From positions 124,001 through 188,000 of the forward strand of contig JADGJP010000018.1 in the NCBI GenBank assembly GCA_027603065.1: DNA of 64,000 bases. The letters run 5' to 3'. The DNA is from Geranomyces variabilis (Eukaryota > Chytridiomycota > Chytridiomycetes > Spizellomycetales > Powellomycetaceae). The notes beneath the pieces are model-generated. The model was not told the DNA's origin. It saw only the letters and a program-made list of their open reading frames with translations, and did not search any database. Positions 1 through 10,281 of the stretch are shown piece by piece. Made by a program: the position numbers and the translations under genes. Each line of letters opens with the position of its first letter. Position 1 is the first letter of the stretch.

Positions 1-7
1 CGTCGGC

Positions 8-1101
8 TTGCAGAATATGGCGCACTTGGCTTTCCCAGCTGCAATTGCCCATGCTCCCGATGGCCTCCCATCTCACGCCATACGAAGGTTTGAAGAATAT
101 CGCGAGGATGCACGACAATTCGCGCCGTTATCAAAGTTGCCTGCATGCAAAGGAATTTTGGTGGAACTGTTGAGCGCAAAGGAGCGCTGGGACACGTGGG
201 ACGACAAGCTGTGGAACCACCCAGGTATTCCTAGTGACACGGGCGCCGACGACAAACTGTTTTGGAAGATGTTGCGCGGCCGCTTGTGGCACGCCTGGAA
301 AGAATCGATGCCTGACACACAAGTGGGGCTCGAGAACCACAAACAATCGGCTTGGATCGATCATGTCATCGGACTGGTTCTCGCCACTCCAACTGGCCAA
401 GCTTATGTCTTGGCGCTGGTGCGAGTACAAGTACAATGCCCGCACGGTCGCCCCGACCAACGCAGACAGCTGCTGTCTCGACAAAGTACGGCGACGCATT
501 GGGATTTAACTCCACAACGAGGAAAGAGTGGCTCCTGATGGAAGCCAGCTTGGGCTTGGACAAGGAGGTGTCGAGCACACGGTTGGGGATGCACTGAAGC
601 TCATCGACAATGCGGTCACTGGCTTGCGCCTTAAGATGGCCGAAAACAAGGACGCATCGACCGCAAGCATGACCAAGCGCATGGTCATGACAGTCCAAGC
701 CGTACAAGAGGCCCGATCTTGTCATACACTTGCATGGGAAGCCGAATGCAAGTAGCATGTCTACATAGTTCGGTCAGCGCAAAGAATTCCGCGCGCCTGT
801 AAAGAGAGGAAGGACTTCGTTGGAATTGTCGAGCAGGTCGCAGCAAAAATTTGTGAGCTCCAGGCGCAGGAAAGTGTCACAGAGACGCTCGAGTACGAGG
901 GACTGGGGTTTCATACCGCGGCGAAGGAAGACACAGTGCGCGCAATTTTTTGGCATTTGGCGTCGATTGGAACACCATACGTGCTGCCGCCGACCTCGCG
1001 CTGTGCAGACTCGCTAAATCCCAAAGCGGAGATCGTCGGACACTATATCAAGCTAACGTACATGCATCAAAGGTCTCATTCTCAAGCTAGCAGCTGTGTT
1101 T
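8..1101 (+). pseudogene. Broken protein gene at left edge, family unknown
   Basis: Protein-like coding signal runs along this stretch on the plus strand but is spread over more than one reading frame with several breaks. Recognisable blocks include a Trp-rich segment near 190-300 (WDTWDDKLWNHPG), a segment near 600-700 (GDALKLIDNAVTGL) and a segment near 810-1060 (EQVAAKICELQAQE, then AIFWHLASIGTPYV). Codon choice in these blocks looks like real protein rather than shadow. No family was recognised, and no acceptable set of introns was found that would join the blocks. I therefore read it as a decayed gene, possibly one whose 5' end lies left of the window. A functional gene with unusual introns cannot be fully excluded. 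Confidence 0.4.
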
Positions 1102-2237
1102 AACCAGAAATTTTAGACCCTGCAGATCATCGAGAAGTATAGAATGAAGATGCCGAACCGTGTCAACGGCATGGGGCTGTCGGAAAAAGTTCTATCGTAA
1201 GCTTGCCCAGCCGCCCGGCCGAGAACCCCGTGAGACCGCGCCACGTCTTGCTCCTTCCGCTGCTGCTGCTGCCGCCGCAATCCAGGCTTGTTCGCCCAAC
1301 CTGCCCAACGTGCGGAAATTGGAGAGGCAGCCCCGTAGTCTGCAGAGCTCAACCGACTTATTACTGCACTCAAAACGCTACTCCGCTCTCGACATGCCAT
1401 CTGCTGCGTACACCGTTACAGCGCAGGCGAACCAGTCACTGCACATCGTCATCCACGTAGATGCGGGGCCCGCCCTGCCTATCCATCTACCGCCCCCCGC
1501 GTTACTTCTTGATCGTCGGTGGGATCGTTATAAACCTTCCCCATTGCATGGCGAATGGCAAGCGCGGTGGACAGCTCGCGTGGCCTTTTGCTGTCCATCG
1601 CGCTTGCCATTCTCTACACGAAGCCTGACTCCACAGGCCGAGAAACCCGCACAGTATGTGCCCAAGCAGGATCTTTTCTTTGGTTTGCTGGAAGGCGAGG
1701 ATGGAATGCAAACAACGGGGATGTGGTGCCCACCAGCTGAGCCGCGCTCAAGGGAAGCCTGATTATGATGCGATTACATTCTGCAACTTGTGCCTGTCGT
1801 CATTGCAGAGCAATAATACCAAACAGCCACCAAAATTTGCGATTGCTTAACGGGCTCTATGTTGGCGAGCTTCCTGATGGTTTATATCAGCGGTGCACCT
1901 AATTGGATTTTGCGATGACCGCTCTTGCTCAGTCTGATTATGATGCGGAGAAGTTGGGGCAGGCTTTTTCTTTTGAATATAGATGTCCATTTTTGAGTCT
2001 CGCCAGTTAAGCGGAGCTCTGAACGGCCGCATATTAAGAGAGACCTAGACTAAGGTAGCCTAGCTAAGCTTTCTATTTACAATATCGGATATGCTTGGTC
2101 GATCGAACGACAGGCTGCGTATGCGAGGCCACTTCCCCTACGGGTAAGAACTGCAGCCAAAAAAAATCTCTGCTCAGAATGACATTAGGTGGCGATTGAT
2201 CAATGCAGGTTTCTTCTCCGCTTACCTTTGTTGTGCT
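1102..2237. other. Stretch without a recognisable gene
   Basis: A plus-strand open frame covers roughly 1160-1762 but has no ATG near its start, no recognisable domain and a low-complexity Ala/Pro composition, so it is not called as a gene. The stretch contains a TATAAA string near 1529 and an imperfect inverted repeat at 1553-1612, listed separately. Nothing else was seen. Confidence 0.5.
1553..1612. repeat. Imperfect 22-bp inverted repeat (hairpin)
   Basis: Positions 1553-1574 and 1591-1612 are reverse complements over 22 bp with one mismatch, separated by a 16-nt loop. The arm reads GAATGGCAAGCGCGGTGGAC followed by AG. It lies in DNA without a gene. It could be a trace of a small inverted-repeat element or of a snap-back duplication. 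Confidence 0.7.
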
Positions 2238-2960
2238 TCAGCAGCCTAATAGAGGAACCCTGAGATAAATCACAACATTTTTTTCATCTTTGGTTATACC
2301 ATAATCGCGGAACGTATCCGAAAAGCACATCGTTGTTCTAGAGGCGACATAAAAAAGCCTTCCCTCGCGCATTCCCCAAAGCTTTTGACATGCATCCCAC
2401 AAAGACCCGACGCGAGTTTGGCTTTGTACTTGAAACGTCTCTGATTGCGGGCCGTCCTCAAGGCCAAGGCAGTGCACAGTTACCGTGAAATAGTCATCAT
2501 CCGGATTTTCGGGAACTGAAGGCTCCTCGGCTGGCAGTTTTACAGCGTGAGTGAGGGGTGCAACACGCGGCCAGATGTCTGCGGCAGCGGATAAGGAGTT
2601 GGCGCCAAAAAAGCCTTCATAGGTTGCGAGGGTTGCAGAGTATCGCTGTCGTTTGAGCTCGATGCTGTCGAACTCTCCGGCAGGATTGTGATTTACCATT
2701 CGGCCGCATAAGGCTGTGACGTCGTCGACGTAATGCCGGGTGTCGAGGATGTGTCTGTGCCATACGGTGTCGACTTTTAGAGACGGCGAAAACACCATGG
2801 CATCCCTTTGAAACAGAGAAGAGCGTCAGCTACGAGCAGTACACACCTTCGAACCTCGTGCTGTACAGCATGTTTACCAGTCGCTGCAACGAGACTTGAT
2901 GTACAGAAAGCGTATGTATTCCTTGATCAGCAGGGACGGATCGACAGTTATGGTTTTCAT
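2238..2960 (-). CDS. WHxHILDT-motif protein with C-terminal ubiquitin-like domain
   Basis: Two exons, 2878-2960 and 2238-2805 (intron 2806-2877, GTAAAC...AAAG), encode about 216 residues. The first part carries the block seen in glycine-rich-domain (DUF1399-like) proteins: DPSLLIKEYIRFLYIKS, then FSPSLKVDTVWHRHILDTRH. The last 80 residues (from DDDYFTVTVHC to VVIYLRV) have the strand-helix pattern of a ubiquitin fold, with a DYGI loop like ubiquitin-like domains. The function is not known. The start was chosen at the first ATG in frame, but the frame stays open about 50 bases further upstream. The next gene on the same strand ends only 23 bp away, so both may be exons of one longer gene (SAP-like, DUF1399-like, ubiquitin-like); no strong splice pair was found that proves it. 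Confidence 0.6.
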
Positions 2961-2983
2961 GGACGGACAAGCAGCAAGCCGTG

Positions 2984-3643
2984 CTACGATAACGTGAGCC
3001 TTGGCGTAAAGTCATCAAACGCGGTTGCGGCGGATGGAGCGGAGATTCCAGGCGACTGAGCACCAAGCTCTGGCACAGCATTGGCCACGCTTGGTGTATG
3101 TGGGCTTAAGGGTGTCGAGAATGATGCTCCGGCTACAGCGGATGGAGCCGAAAGTGCACCTGATTGAACGCTAGGCGCAGGGACAGCGAGAGCCTCGCTC
3201 CTCATACGCTTCCGTGACGAGGACGAAGCTGCTGAGCTGCTCGTCTCGCTGCTGATGGGTGTGGCGGCGGGCTGTTGCTGTCCATTAATCTGCTGAGCGG
3301 GTCTCTGTTTCTCCCTGGGATCTGACTGGCTTGAGATGCGTGGGCGTTTGCGTGACGACGACGGCGCTGCTCCGCCGTTCGCCGCCTGGTCGTCGGCGGG
3401 CATTAAAGGGTCGCCAAATAGCTGGGAGCGAGTTTCAAGTCGCTGCTCTTTTGCTTGCTGCTTCTCTTGTTCCTGCAGGAGCTGTTGCAACAGGTCTTTG
3501 CGCGGGGTGACAAATTTTGGGATTTCTTTAGTGGGGACATTGAGCTTTCTGAGCAAGGAGTAGCACTGGTCTGTGTTTAGGCGGCCGACGTCGGCGGATG
3601 TAAGATCTGCAAGCCGGGGCACTGGTCTTCTTGTTCCTCCCAT
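2984..3643 (-). CDS. SAP-like, Ser/Pro/Gln-rich protein
   Basis: An open frame of 219 residues starting at MGGTRRPVPRL. Residues about 10-60 (LTSADVGRLNTDQCYSLLRK, then LNVPTKEIPKF) resemble a SAP-type helix-turn-helix, the small fold used by many nuclear proteins to bind DNA. A Gln/Glu-rich helix (QLLQEQEKQQ) follows, then a low-complexity Ser/Ala/Pro tail with two basic clusters (SSRKRPRISS, SSRKRMRSE) that look like nuclear localisation signals. A nuclear role is inferred, not shown. It is divergent from the amidase gene, with about 300 bp between the two starts. The frame also stays open upstream to 3826, but that part is Arg/Cys-rich and was left out as 5' leader. See the neighbour at 2238-2960 for a possible fusion. 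Confidence 0.55.
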   Translation of the reverse strand: MGGTRRPVPRLADLTSADVGRLNTDQCYSLLRKLNVPTKEIPKFVTPRKDLLQQLLQEQEKQQAKEQRLETRSQLFGDPLMPADDQAANGGAAPSSSRKRPRISSQSDPREKQRPAQQINGQQQPAATPISSETSSSAASSSSRKRMRSEALAVPAPSVQSGALSAPSAVAGASFSTPLSPHTPSVANAVPELGAQSPGISAPSAATAFDDFTPRLTLS

Positions 3644-3945
3644 TTCCGTAGCTGAGCGGGGGTTGAACTTGACGGCGAGAGGGAAGAGCGCAGACAGCGT
3701 CCGAACTCTTTCGGACAACGAGAAGCGGGAGCATCGCACACGCACATGGCCGCACCGCTCCCGCTCCTGACAGCGCCTGCGTACAGTACGCCGTGCAGCC
3801 GCAAACGTCTTGCAGCCCCCCCCCACCCCGCGCTGGCAGACATCCGCTTGGTCTTTCTAGCGCCATATAAACGTTCCGCCATCCAGCGCATTCGCCTTCT
3901 CTGCGACCGGCATCGCTTTTTTTCGCAGCACCGAGCATCAGCAAC

Positions 3946-6172
3946 ATGCCTCAAAATCCCGACCCTAATGGCTACAATCTTCATGCGCTAGTCTCGCCCG
4001 CCGCTTCCGGCTGGACTTTGCGCTTTCTTGCATTCGTCGTCGAGCACCTAGGCTCCATTTTCGGCATATCGCGCAAGATTGCTCGCGACAGCAACTTGTT
4101 CTCGCTCCGCCACAGGGGATTTTTTGACCTGCCGACCTACTATCCGATTGTCGCGCCCGACGCTGGTCAGGGCACACTAGCCAATGTAAGGGATCCTAAC
4201 TGTGAAGCGGGACCTGCCATTGCCGGCGTTGCCTAACACTTCTTATTTCTCTCTCGCAAAGGCTGCTGATCTGGCTGCAAAAGCTGATGCTCTGGCCACT
4301 GCCGGCCTTGCCGTCCATGGCCGCATTTTCCGTTCGGTAGCAGATTTCCGCGATGCGTATAAAGAAGGCCGCGCAACGCCCGTCGATGTTGCTGAGGCAG
4401 TCATCATTGCCATCGCGGCCGGAAATGAATCACACTCGCCGCCGTTGCTTGCTGTCATCAAGCACAACAATGAGGATCTGAGGCTGCAAGCTAAAGGTTA
4501 GTCGCCATAGAAGATCGTAGAAAACATCTGCGGTAGCTTACAACCAATTTTCGTTTTACAGAATCACTTGCTCGTCACAAAGCTGGCAAACCACTCTCAG
4601 TCCTTGACGGCGTGCCCATCGCCGTCAAAGACGAGCTTGACGTTCTTGGCTACGAGACCAACGTAGGCACAAACTTTATCTCCCTGAAGCCAACCAAAGA
4701 CGCCCACCCAGTCGCCTTACTCCGCGCCGCAGGAGCGCTCATCATCGGCAAAGCCAACATGCACGAAATCGGCATCGACGTCACCAACGCCAACCCTTGG
4801 ACGGGCACACCACGCAATCCCTACGCGCCCGGCCGGGTCACCGGCGGGTCCAGCGGCGGATCCGCAGCCGCCGTCGCCGCGGGTCTGTGCCCTATCGCAA
4901 TCGGCGCCGACGGCGGCGGCAGTGTCCGCATTCCCGCGGCGTTTTGCGGGATTTTTGGATTGAAACCGACTGCGGGACGTGTGAGCGAGACTGGAGCGTT
5001 TCCACTTGCGCCGACGGTGGGTGTTGTGGGACCGCTGGCGGCGACGGCGGCGGATATGGCGGTTGCGTATGCGGTGATGGCGGGACCGGACCCGGAGGAT
5101 CCGAATACGATGGTGCAGCCGCCGGTAGTGTTGCCCTCGGGTGATAAAGGGGTGAAAGGATTGAGGATTGGAGTCTATAAGCCGTACTTTGAGGACGCGG
5201 AGCCGGCGGTTGTTGCCGCTTGCCGGGCGCTTCTTGACGAGCTTGTGTGAGTGCATAGCCGCGCGCTCGATGATCGCCTTCCGTCGTGCTAACATCCCTT
5301 TTGCGCACCGCAGAACTCGCGGAGCTGTGCTTGTTGATATCACGATCCCGGAGTTGGAAGACATGCGCGTTGCCCACGCCAACATCATCACCTCGGAAAT
5401 GGGTAAACATCTATCGCACCAAAATCTAAATCGCACGTGCCTATACCCCTGCTCAACCTACGTTTTTTCTCTTCAGCCTCAGCAATGTCCTCGTTCCCCA
5501 CAACATCACTCTCCCCGGCAAGCCGCCTTGCACTAAACGTAACGCAGTCTACCCTCGCGCCGCACGACTACATCACAGCCTGCCGCGTTCGCACACGCGC
5601 AATCGCGACACTTAAAGCCTTGTACGCCAACGTGGACGTCATTGCGACGCCGTCGACGGCGATTCCTGCACCGAAAGTGTTTGCTGGCGCGAAAGAGTGG
5701 AGTGATTACACGACCAGTGCGAAAAGCATGCGGTATATTGGTAAGTTCCCAAAACGCATAAGTCCCGGAAAAGTTTTTTTTTCCGGTTTTTCAAATCTGA
5801 CGATTTGTTCGCGCTTTTTTGTGTTCTTTTGTGTCTAGTCATGGCGAACCTTTGCGGAGTGCCCGCGGTTACGGTTCCCGCTGGATACACGCCTGTTGAT
5901 AAATTCCCCATTGGAATGCAGTTCCAAGCCAAATGGTACGAATTTGTTTTTCTCCAGGATCATCTTTCGTGTGAGAAAGGGATTTCGCTTGAACTTTTTT
6001 TCTTTTTGCTTTCCATTTTTTTAGGTGGAACGAATCGCTTCTTTTGTCTCTCGCGGCGACATGCGAGGCGGCGTTGCCCGGTGGACGGAGACGCCCTGGC
6101 GTACTGTTTGATTTATTGCATGGTGTAGGGGAGAAAGATAGGCGGGCGAGCGAGCGTACTCTTGCAGAGTAA
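3946..6172 (+). CDS. Amidase-signature hydrolase (FAAH-like)
   Basis: Seven exons: 3946-4185, 4262-4496, 4562-5246, 5314-5402, 5477-5740, 5839-5935, 6025-6172. All joins keep phase and use GT...AG. The product hydrolyses a carboxylic amide bond, by family. The amidase catalytic set is visible in exon 3: the Lys in PIAVKDE, the Ser pair in [12 protein letters not shown], and the oxyanion/signature block [20 protein letters not shown]. The C-terminal block [12 protein letters not shown] then [14 protein letters not shown] matches the end of fatty-acid-amide-hydrolase-type amidases. The N-terminal 80 residues ([10 protein letters not shown]...) precede the amidase fold. The substrate cannot be read from sequence; an acyl amide is the most likely guess. 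The last exon is read to the TAA at 6170-6172. Confidence 0.9.
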
Positions 6173-6409
6173 ATACAAAATCACGTTAGGTCATGAATGT
6201 AGTAGGTGGACAAAAGAGGATATATTACAACATGCGGAAGAGGCGGTAGCCAAAGACTCTTGAGATGGGGATAAAAAAAAGCGCATCAAAAACAGAAGCG
6301 ACATACAGGGGGGGAGGGTTAAGAGCGAGGAGGGTATATAACAGGGAGGAAAGCAAGAAGCGGATAGCCTTGATGACATGCGGGCAAAAAAAGCTTTTTT
6401 CAGCTCCCT

Positions 6410-8314
6410 TCACCGAGAGCCCAACAACGGACCCAACTCGTTATCCGTATCCCCGAGCAAATCATCATCTTCATCCGTCTCCTCATCACAATTCTCCTCA
6501 GCGTCCATTTCCGGCGGCGGCAGCAGCGGATGGAAATCTTTAGCGCGGGTTTTTTTAATCCATCGTCCAAACGCCAGTATACCCACCACGCACGCCAAAC
6601 AAAGGCCAATATCCATGCAATTGACCCACACCGCCGCGCGGTTCGAAATGGACACCAGCGCGGGGAACACGATCCGTCCAATCGAGCCCGCGGTCGTGAT
6701 CCACCCGATAAGCGACCCTTGCGGGCGAGAACCCAACATTTTGGAAAACATGCTGACGGTGAGTGTTTGGCAGATGGGCGAACCGATAGACCAGATCAAT
6801 GTCATGCCGCCGACGAAGCAGGCCCACGTGAATGGGTTTCGCGCGGGCGATGGGTTGATGTTGAGTACCGTTCCCGCGACGACGGTTAAAATTGCGAGGA
6901 TCAGCAAATTGTGGCCCGCCATGACGCGTTTCTGTATCGGGTCAACAAGGAGGAAGACGACCATCCCGGCGAGTCCGAGGTAGAAAAAGAACTGCCCGCT
7001 TTGCTCGAGCGCGGCGTCGTCATCCGATTTGTGGTGCTCGTACATCTCTGGCGCGATGGTTTCCGTCACGCCCAGCACGCCGCGGAGCACGAGGTTGAGG
7101 CAAAAGAAGAGCACAAATCCGAATTTGATTAGTTTAGCTTCGCTTGCGGCGTCTGCGCGCGCGGCGCTTTGCATGGCGGGTGATGGTGGGGGTAGAGGGG
7201 ACGGCGTGCGTGCCGGGTCGGCGATTGGATCTTTTTTGGGCATGAAGGCGAAGAGGAGCGGCACGGTGATAAGATTCACGACGACTAGGAATATGGTGGG
7301 CAAGATCAAGGCTGCGATAGATGGCGTGCCCACAGGCGGCGGGATATCTTCGTCTGGATTATTGTCTTGGATCGCCAGAGAAGACCATAACCGGCCTGCA
7401 GCGGTTAATGTCGTCGCGTTGCCCGGAACACCGCCACCGTCGCCGCCCGGGACGCTCGGTGAAGGTGCGAGGACGTCTCGTATCAAGATAATGAGGGTAG
7501 AGATAATTGGTGTCAAAGAGAAGCCCGCGTACTGGGCCATTCCGCTCCACGCGATGACCCGCGTCCGGTCCGCGGGTGCCGACGAGCTGGCCAAGTAAGC
7601 CCTAAAAACCGCAATCGTTCCAGTTGAAAACCCACAACAGAGTCTGCTGATATACAGCCACACTATCGGATGTGGCATCGCCCATGCAAACGAATAGAGC
7701 AAATTCGACGCTGCGCCCAGCACAGCCGCAAAAACAAGCACTTCGCGCGACGACATGCGCCGGTCCGCCCATTCGCCAAACGGAACCGAGAGAACCAGTC
7801 GCCCAACGGAAAACAACGAAATCATCGTGCCGTACGTCGTGGCGTTTCCGCCAATGACTTGCACGTAAGGGTACATTGTGGGCAGGACGATTCCGCGGCT
7901 GGCTTCAGTCACGAGCTGAGCGAATAACACGACTGCGGTATCGCGGTCCGGCATTGTGGGTTTCCACCGGCGCGGCAATCGGTCTCTCCAGCCTTTGCGA
8001 GGTCGGTTCTGTCGCTCGTCGCCTGCGTTCAATAAGACATGCTCGCGGGATGTGGGGCTAACTAGAGTTGCGTAGGACGGAGGTCGAGACGCTGGCGAGG
8101 CGTCACCATCTTCGTGGTGCTCATCATAGTCATCATCGTGCGGGGTCGGAGACGGGGAGTGCCGACTGGCAGTTGTCCAGTTACGATTCGCAACGGAAGG
8201 CGGTGAACCGGCCAGGGCGCCAGGGCCGAGGTTGTTGGCACCGGATGGCGCGCGGACGATGATTGCGGGAGTGCGCGCCTGCTGGTGACGTGACGGCGAC
8301 GACGAGCGAGGCAT
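6410..8314 (-). CDS. Major facilitator transporter, MFSD8/CLN7-like
   Basis: A single open frame of 634 residues with about 12 hydrophobic segments. After a Ser/Pro-rich N-terminal tail of about 145 residues, the MFS A-motif region is visible (GRLVLSVPFGEWADRRMSSR). The second half holds MLGSRPQGSLIGWITTAGSI, close to the conserved loop of the MFSD8/CLN7 and yeast YCR023c group, which are lysosomal or vacuolar membrane transporters. The C-terminus is acidic (EENCDEETDEDDDLLGD). Substrate unknown; a vacuolar location is inferred from the family. The start was placed at the ATG of MPRSSSPSRH. The same frame runs open for another 130 codons into a decayed gag fragment (see 8465-8720), and that upstream part is not considered part of the protein. 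Confidence 0.85.
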   Translation of the reverse strand: MPRSSSPSRHQQARTPAIIVRAPSGANNLGPGALAGSPPSVANRNWTTASRHSPSPTPHDDDYDEHHEDGDASPASRPPSYATLVSPTSREHVLLNAGDERQNRPRKGWRDRLPRRWKPTMPDRDTAVVLFAQLVTEASRGIVLPTMYPYVQVIGGNATTYGTMISLFSVGRLVLSVPFGEWADRRMSSREVLVFAAVLGAASNLLYSFAWAMPHPIVWLYISRLCCGFSTGTIAVFRAYLASSSAPADRTRVIAWSGMAQYAGFSLTPIISTLIILIRDVLAPSPSVPGGDGGGVPGNATTLTAAGRLWSSLAIQDNNPDEDIPPPVGTPSIAALILPTIFLVVVNLITVPLLFAFMPKKDPIADPARTPSPLPPPSPAMQSAARADAASEAKLIKFGFVLFFCLNLVLRGVLGVTETIAPEMYEHHKSDDDAALEQSGQFFFYLGLAGMVVFLLVDPIQKRVMAGHNLLILAILTVVAGTVLNINPSPARNPFTWACFVGGMTLIWSIGSPICQTLTVSMFSKMLGSRPQGSLIGWITTAGSIGRIVFPALVSISNRAAVWVNCMDIGLCLACVVGILAFGRWIKKTRAKDFHPLLPPPEMDAEENCDEETDEDDDLLGDTDNELGPLLGSR

Positions 8315-8464
8315 TCTCTTGCTAACAACGCTATGTCGGGTGTGTCTGGTTTGCAGGAGGAATGTGAGGGGATGGCGCCTTCGGCCGTTAATCGCACTGA
8401 AGGAAGGCCGTGCACGGGCAATGCTATATCTAGGCATCCCTGCGTCATTGCCATTTTTTTTCGA

Positions 8465-8720
8465 CAGCTCGCAACGTGCTGCGGGCGGGCTACCTGTAGG
8501 TAAGGAAATATATAGGGTAAAAAGAAGTTCGTCGCTGGAAGACATGCCGTGCAGCTGCGTCTCTATCAGAGAGAAACGGTGGATATAGTCACCGATAAAC
8601 CCGAACTTGAGGTTGAGATGAAGCAGCGCGTCGGTCAACTTCTCGCGGTGGTTGATCGGCTGGAAGCGATAACGGAGAGCTTTTTTAAAATCATCCCAAG
8701 TGAAGATCACTGGATCGGGT
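8465..8720 (-). mobile_element. Fragment of LTR-retrotransposon gag (Ty3/gypsy type)
   Basis: The minus strand shows the middle of a Ty3/gypsy-type Gag capsid region: a Trp-Asp-Asp-Phe followed by the RF-x-P pattern (TWDDFKKALRYRFQPINH), then a DY-x-x-x-F block. Similar but weaker signal may extend to about 8890. Only a few hundred bases remain; no reverse transcriptase, integrase or complete LTRs were seen. It is a broken, partial and probably old relic with at least one break. It lies directly upstream of the MFS gene on the same strand. Confidence 0.65.
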
Positions 8721-8937
8721 TTCGCTGATTGGAAGTGTCTTTACTGTGCGTGCCCGGGGAACTTCCTTGCGCTCGTTCAGTTTAGAAATGAACCAGGTAC
8801 GTCCGATATGGTCAAAGAAGCGGAAGGCATTTCCTATCTTCACATCCTCGCGAGTGTTATCGACGTCAAAGCTCGTTTCAGCAGCTTGCATTCATCCCTC
8901 CACATTTTCATTGGGTGCGCCTGGCCCTCTTGTATTG

Positions 8938-9003
8938 CGGGCGCCGGAATCGCCTTGAGGAGCGTGCGAAATGCCCCGCCCCCGCTTTCTAAACTTTAGG
9001 AAC
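8938..9003 (+). repeat. 66-bp direct repeat, copy 1
   Basis: Bases 8938-9003 are identical to 9213-9278, with an offset of exactly 275 bp. The copy begins CGGGCGCCGGAATCGCC and ends CTTTCTAAACTTTAGGAAC. It sits just beyond the gag fragment. It could be part of a short LTR or of a local duplication. Confidence 0.85.
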
Positions 9004-9212
9004 GCGGAGGTCCGAACCCTCCAGAACAACGACCGCACCGGGGCATTGCCGAACCACAGCGTCTTGGGGTGGGATTGTGTATCGACGCACAACGGCGCTG
9101 GTGGTTGTGTCGTCTGAAGGGTTGCCTTCGTCACTAACGACGGAACTGTTAGAATTCACGATTACAAAGGCAACTCGGCGCGGGACGCCGACAAAACCAG
9201 TCACGATCTTTC

Positions 9213-9278
9213 CGGGCGCCGGAATCGCCTTGAGGAGCGTGCGAAATGCCCCGCCCCCGCTTTCTAAACTTTAGGAAC
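9213..9278 (+). repeat. 66-bp direct repeat, copy 2
   Basis: Perfect second copy of 8938-9003. The 209 bases between the copies have no recognisable coding signal. No target-site duplication was evident by eye at the outer edges. Confidence 0.85.
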
Positions 9279-10281
9279 AGTAGGAAGGCGAAGCCGGTTC
9301 AGCCAAATCTGCCTCTCATCCATGAGCTACGTCGATATGGGAAAGAAGGCAAGGAAAGAAAGAGAGGGATGGAAGCCGAGCTTCGATCTCGGCGACACAA
9401 GCGAGGATTGGTTTGAGCATCTCCCGTGCTTGTGGCAGTAGCGGGAACGTGGGCAAAAGATTGTAGTGAGAGCCAGGATCCGCGCAAAACAGCTCTTTGT
9501 CCCGCGCTGCGTGGATTACTGATCACCCCCACATCACCCGCGCAAACGACAGTGCGGAGCTCACCGCGGTCATCCCCCACACTGTCACTTTAGCCGGTGA
9601 TGTGGGCTTCCCAGATATCTCTGGACTACGTTGAAGATCTGTGCAGAACGCGGGATACTGGAGTAGCGCAAGTCTTCGAAATGCGGCGTTTGGCAAGCGC
9701 TCATGAGCGATGACATGATCGAAAGCGTAGAAGCCAAGCCGGAACTGTCGCGGATCCAAAAGACAAAGCTCACAGAATCCCGAGTCGGCGTGTGAGCGTG
9801 CGTAAGAATCACCCGCGCAAGAGCCCAAACGTATTGGGAGCGAATGGTGCAAGAAAAAAATGAAGATGTTATACGGATGGCTGAATGGTGTAGCTCGGGC
9901 GAGGCTGGCTTCTTGTCTTGTTTGCGGGCTTCATCGACAACAACCTTCATCACGGTTGCCATAAACTCTTAAGCCTGGGTTTTAGCGCTTGTGGAAGAGC
10001 TGCATTGGCGAGCGAACAAGATCGGTCTCAGTTCGTTCCCTAGCGTATTTGAGGAACAGCGGGTCGCACTGGGTGGACAGGGAGTTACAATGGGCATACA
10101 ATAGTCGTGGTGTGTCCCATTTTTCTGACAGCACATTGGATGGATGATCTCTTTAAATATAGAACGCTCCGGGCACAGGACCGCTCCGATTCTGCTCAGG
10201 ACCTCTCTTATTAAACCTTCTTGTTCGCACTTTTCCATTATCTTACTTGATCAACAAGTCCAATAGCCGGCGTTGCGCAAA
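9279..10281. other. Gene-poor stretch with only weak open frames
   Basis: Two overlapping minus-strand frames at 9523-9962 contain protein-like wording (ELCLLDPRQFRLGFYAFDHV, then IAHERLPNAAFRRLALLQYP) but no complete gene could be assembled. A further minus frame at 9969-10238 starts with ATG and encodes 89 residues (MEKCEQEGLIREVLSRIGAV...) with no known domain. These could be exons of one uncharacterised minus-strand gene or remains of a decayed one. The divergent gene on the plus strand starts at 10282. Confidence 0.35.

Noticed and set aside
1160-1762. Plus-strand 200-codon frame
   Set aside because: Starts without ATG, composition is Ala/Pro/Arg low-complexity, crosses an inverted repeat, and shows no family.
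2984-3826. Longer start for the SAP-like protein at 3826
   Set aside because: The extra 61 residues are Arg/Cys-rich, have no ordered pattern and would run into the promoter shared with the amidase gene. The ATG at 3643 directly precedes the conserved part.
6410-8710. A single 766-residue protein joining a gag-like N-terminus to the MFS transporter
   Set aside because: The first 130 codons match a decayed retrotransposon and carry no transporter sequence. The frame opens without an ATG, and a good ATG exists at 8314 with a normal family length after it.
9523-9962. A complete minus-strand gene in the gene-poor stretch
   Set aside because: Two overlapping frames look partly coding but no splice pair joined them into a sensible protein, so the region is only described.
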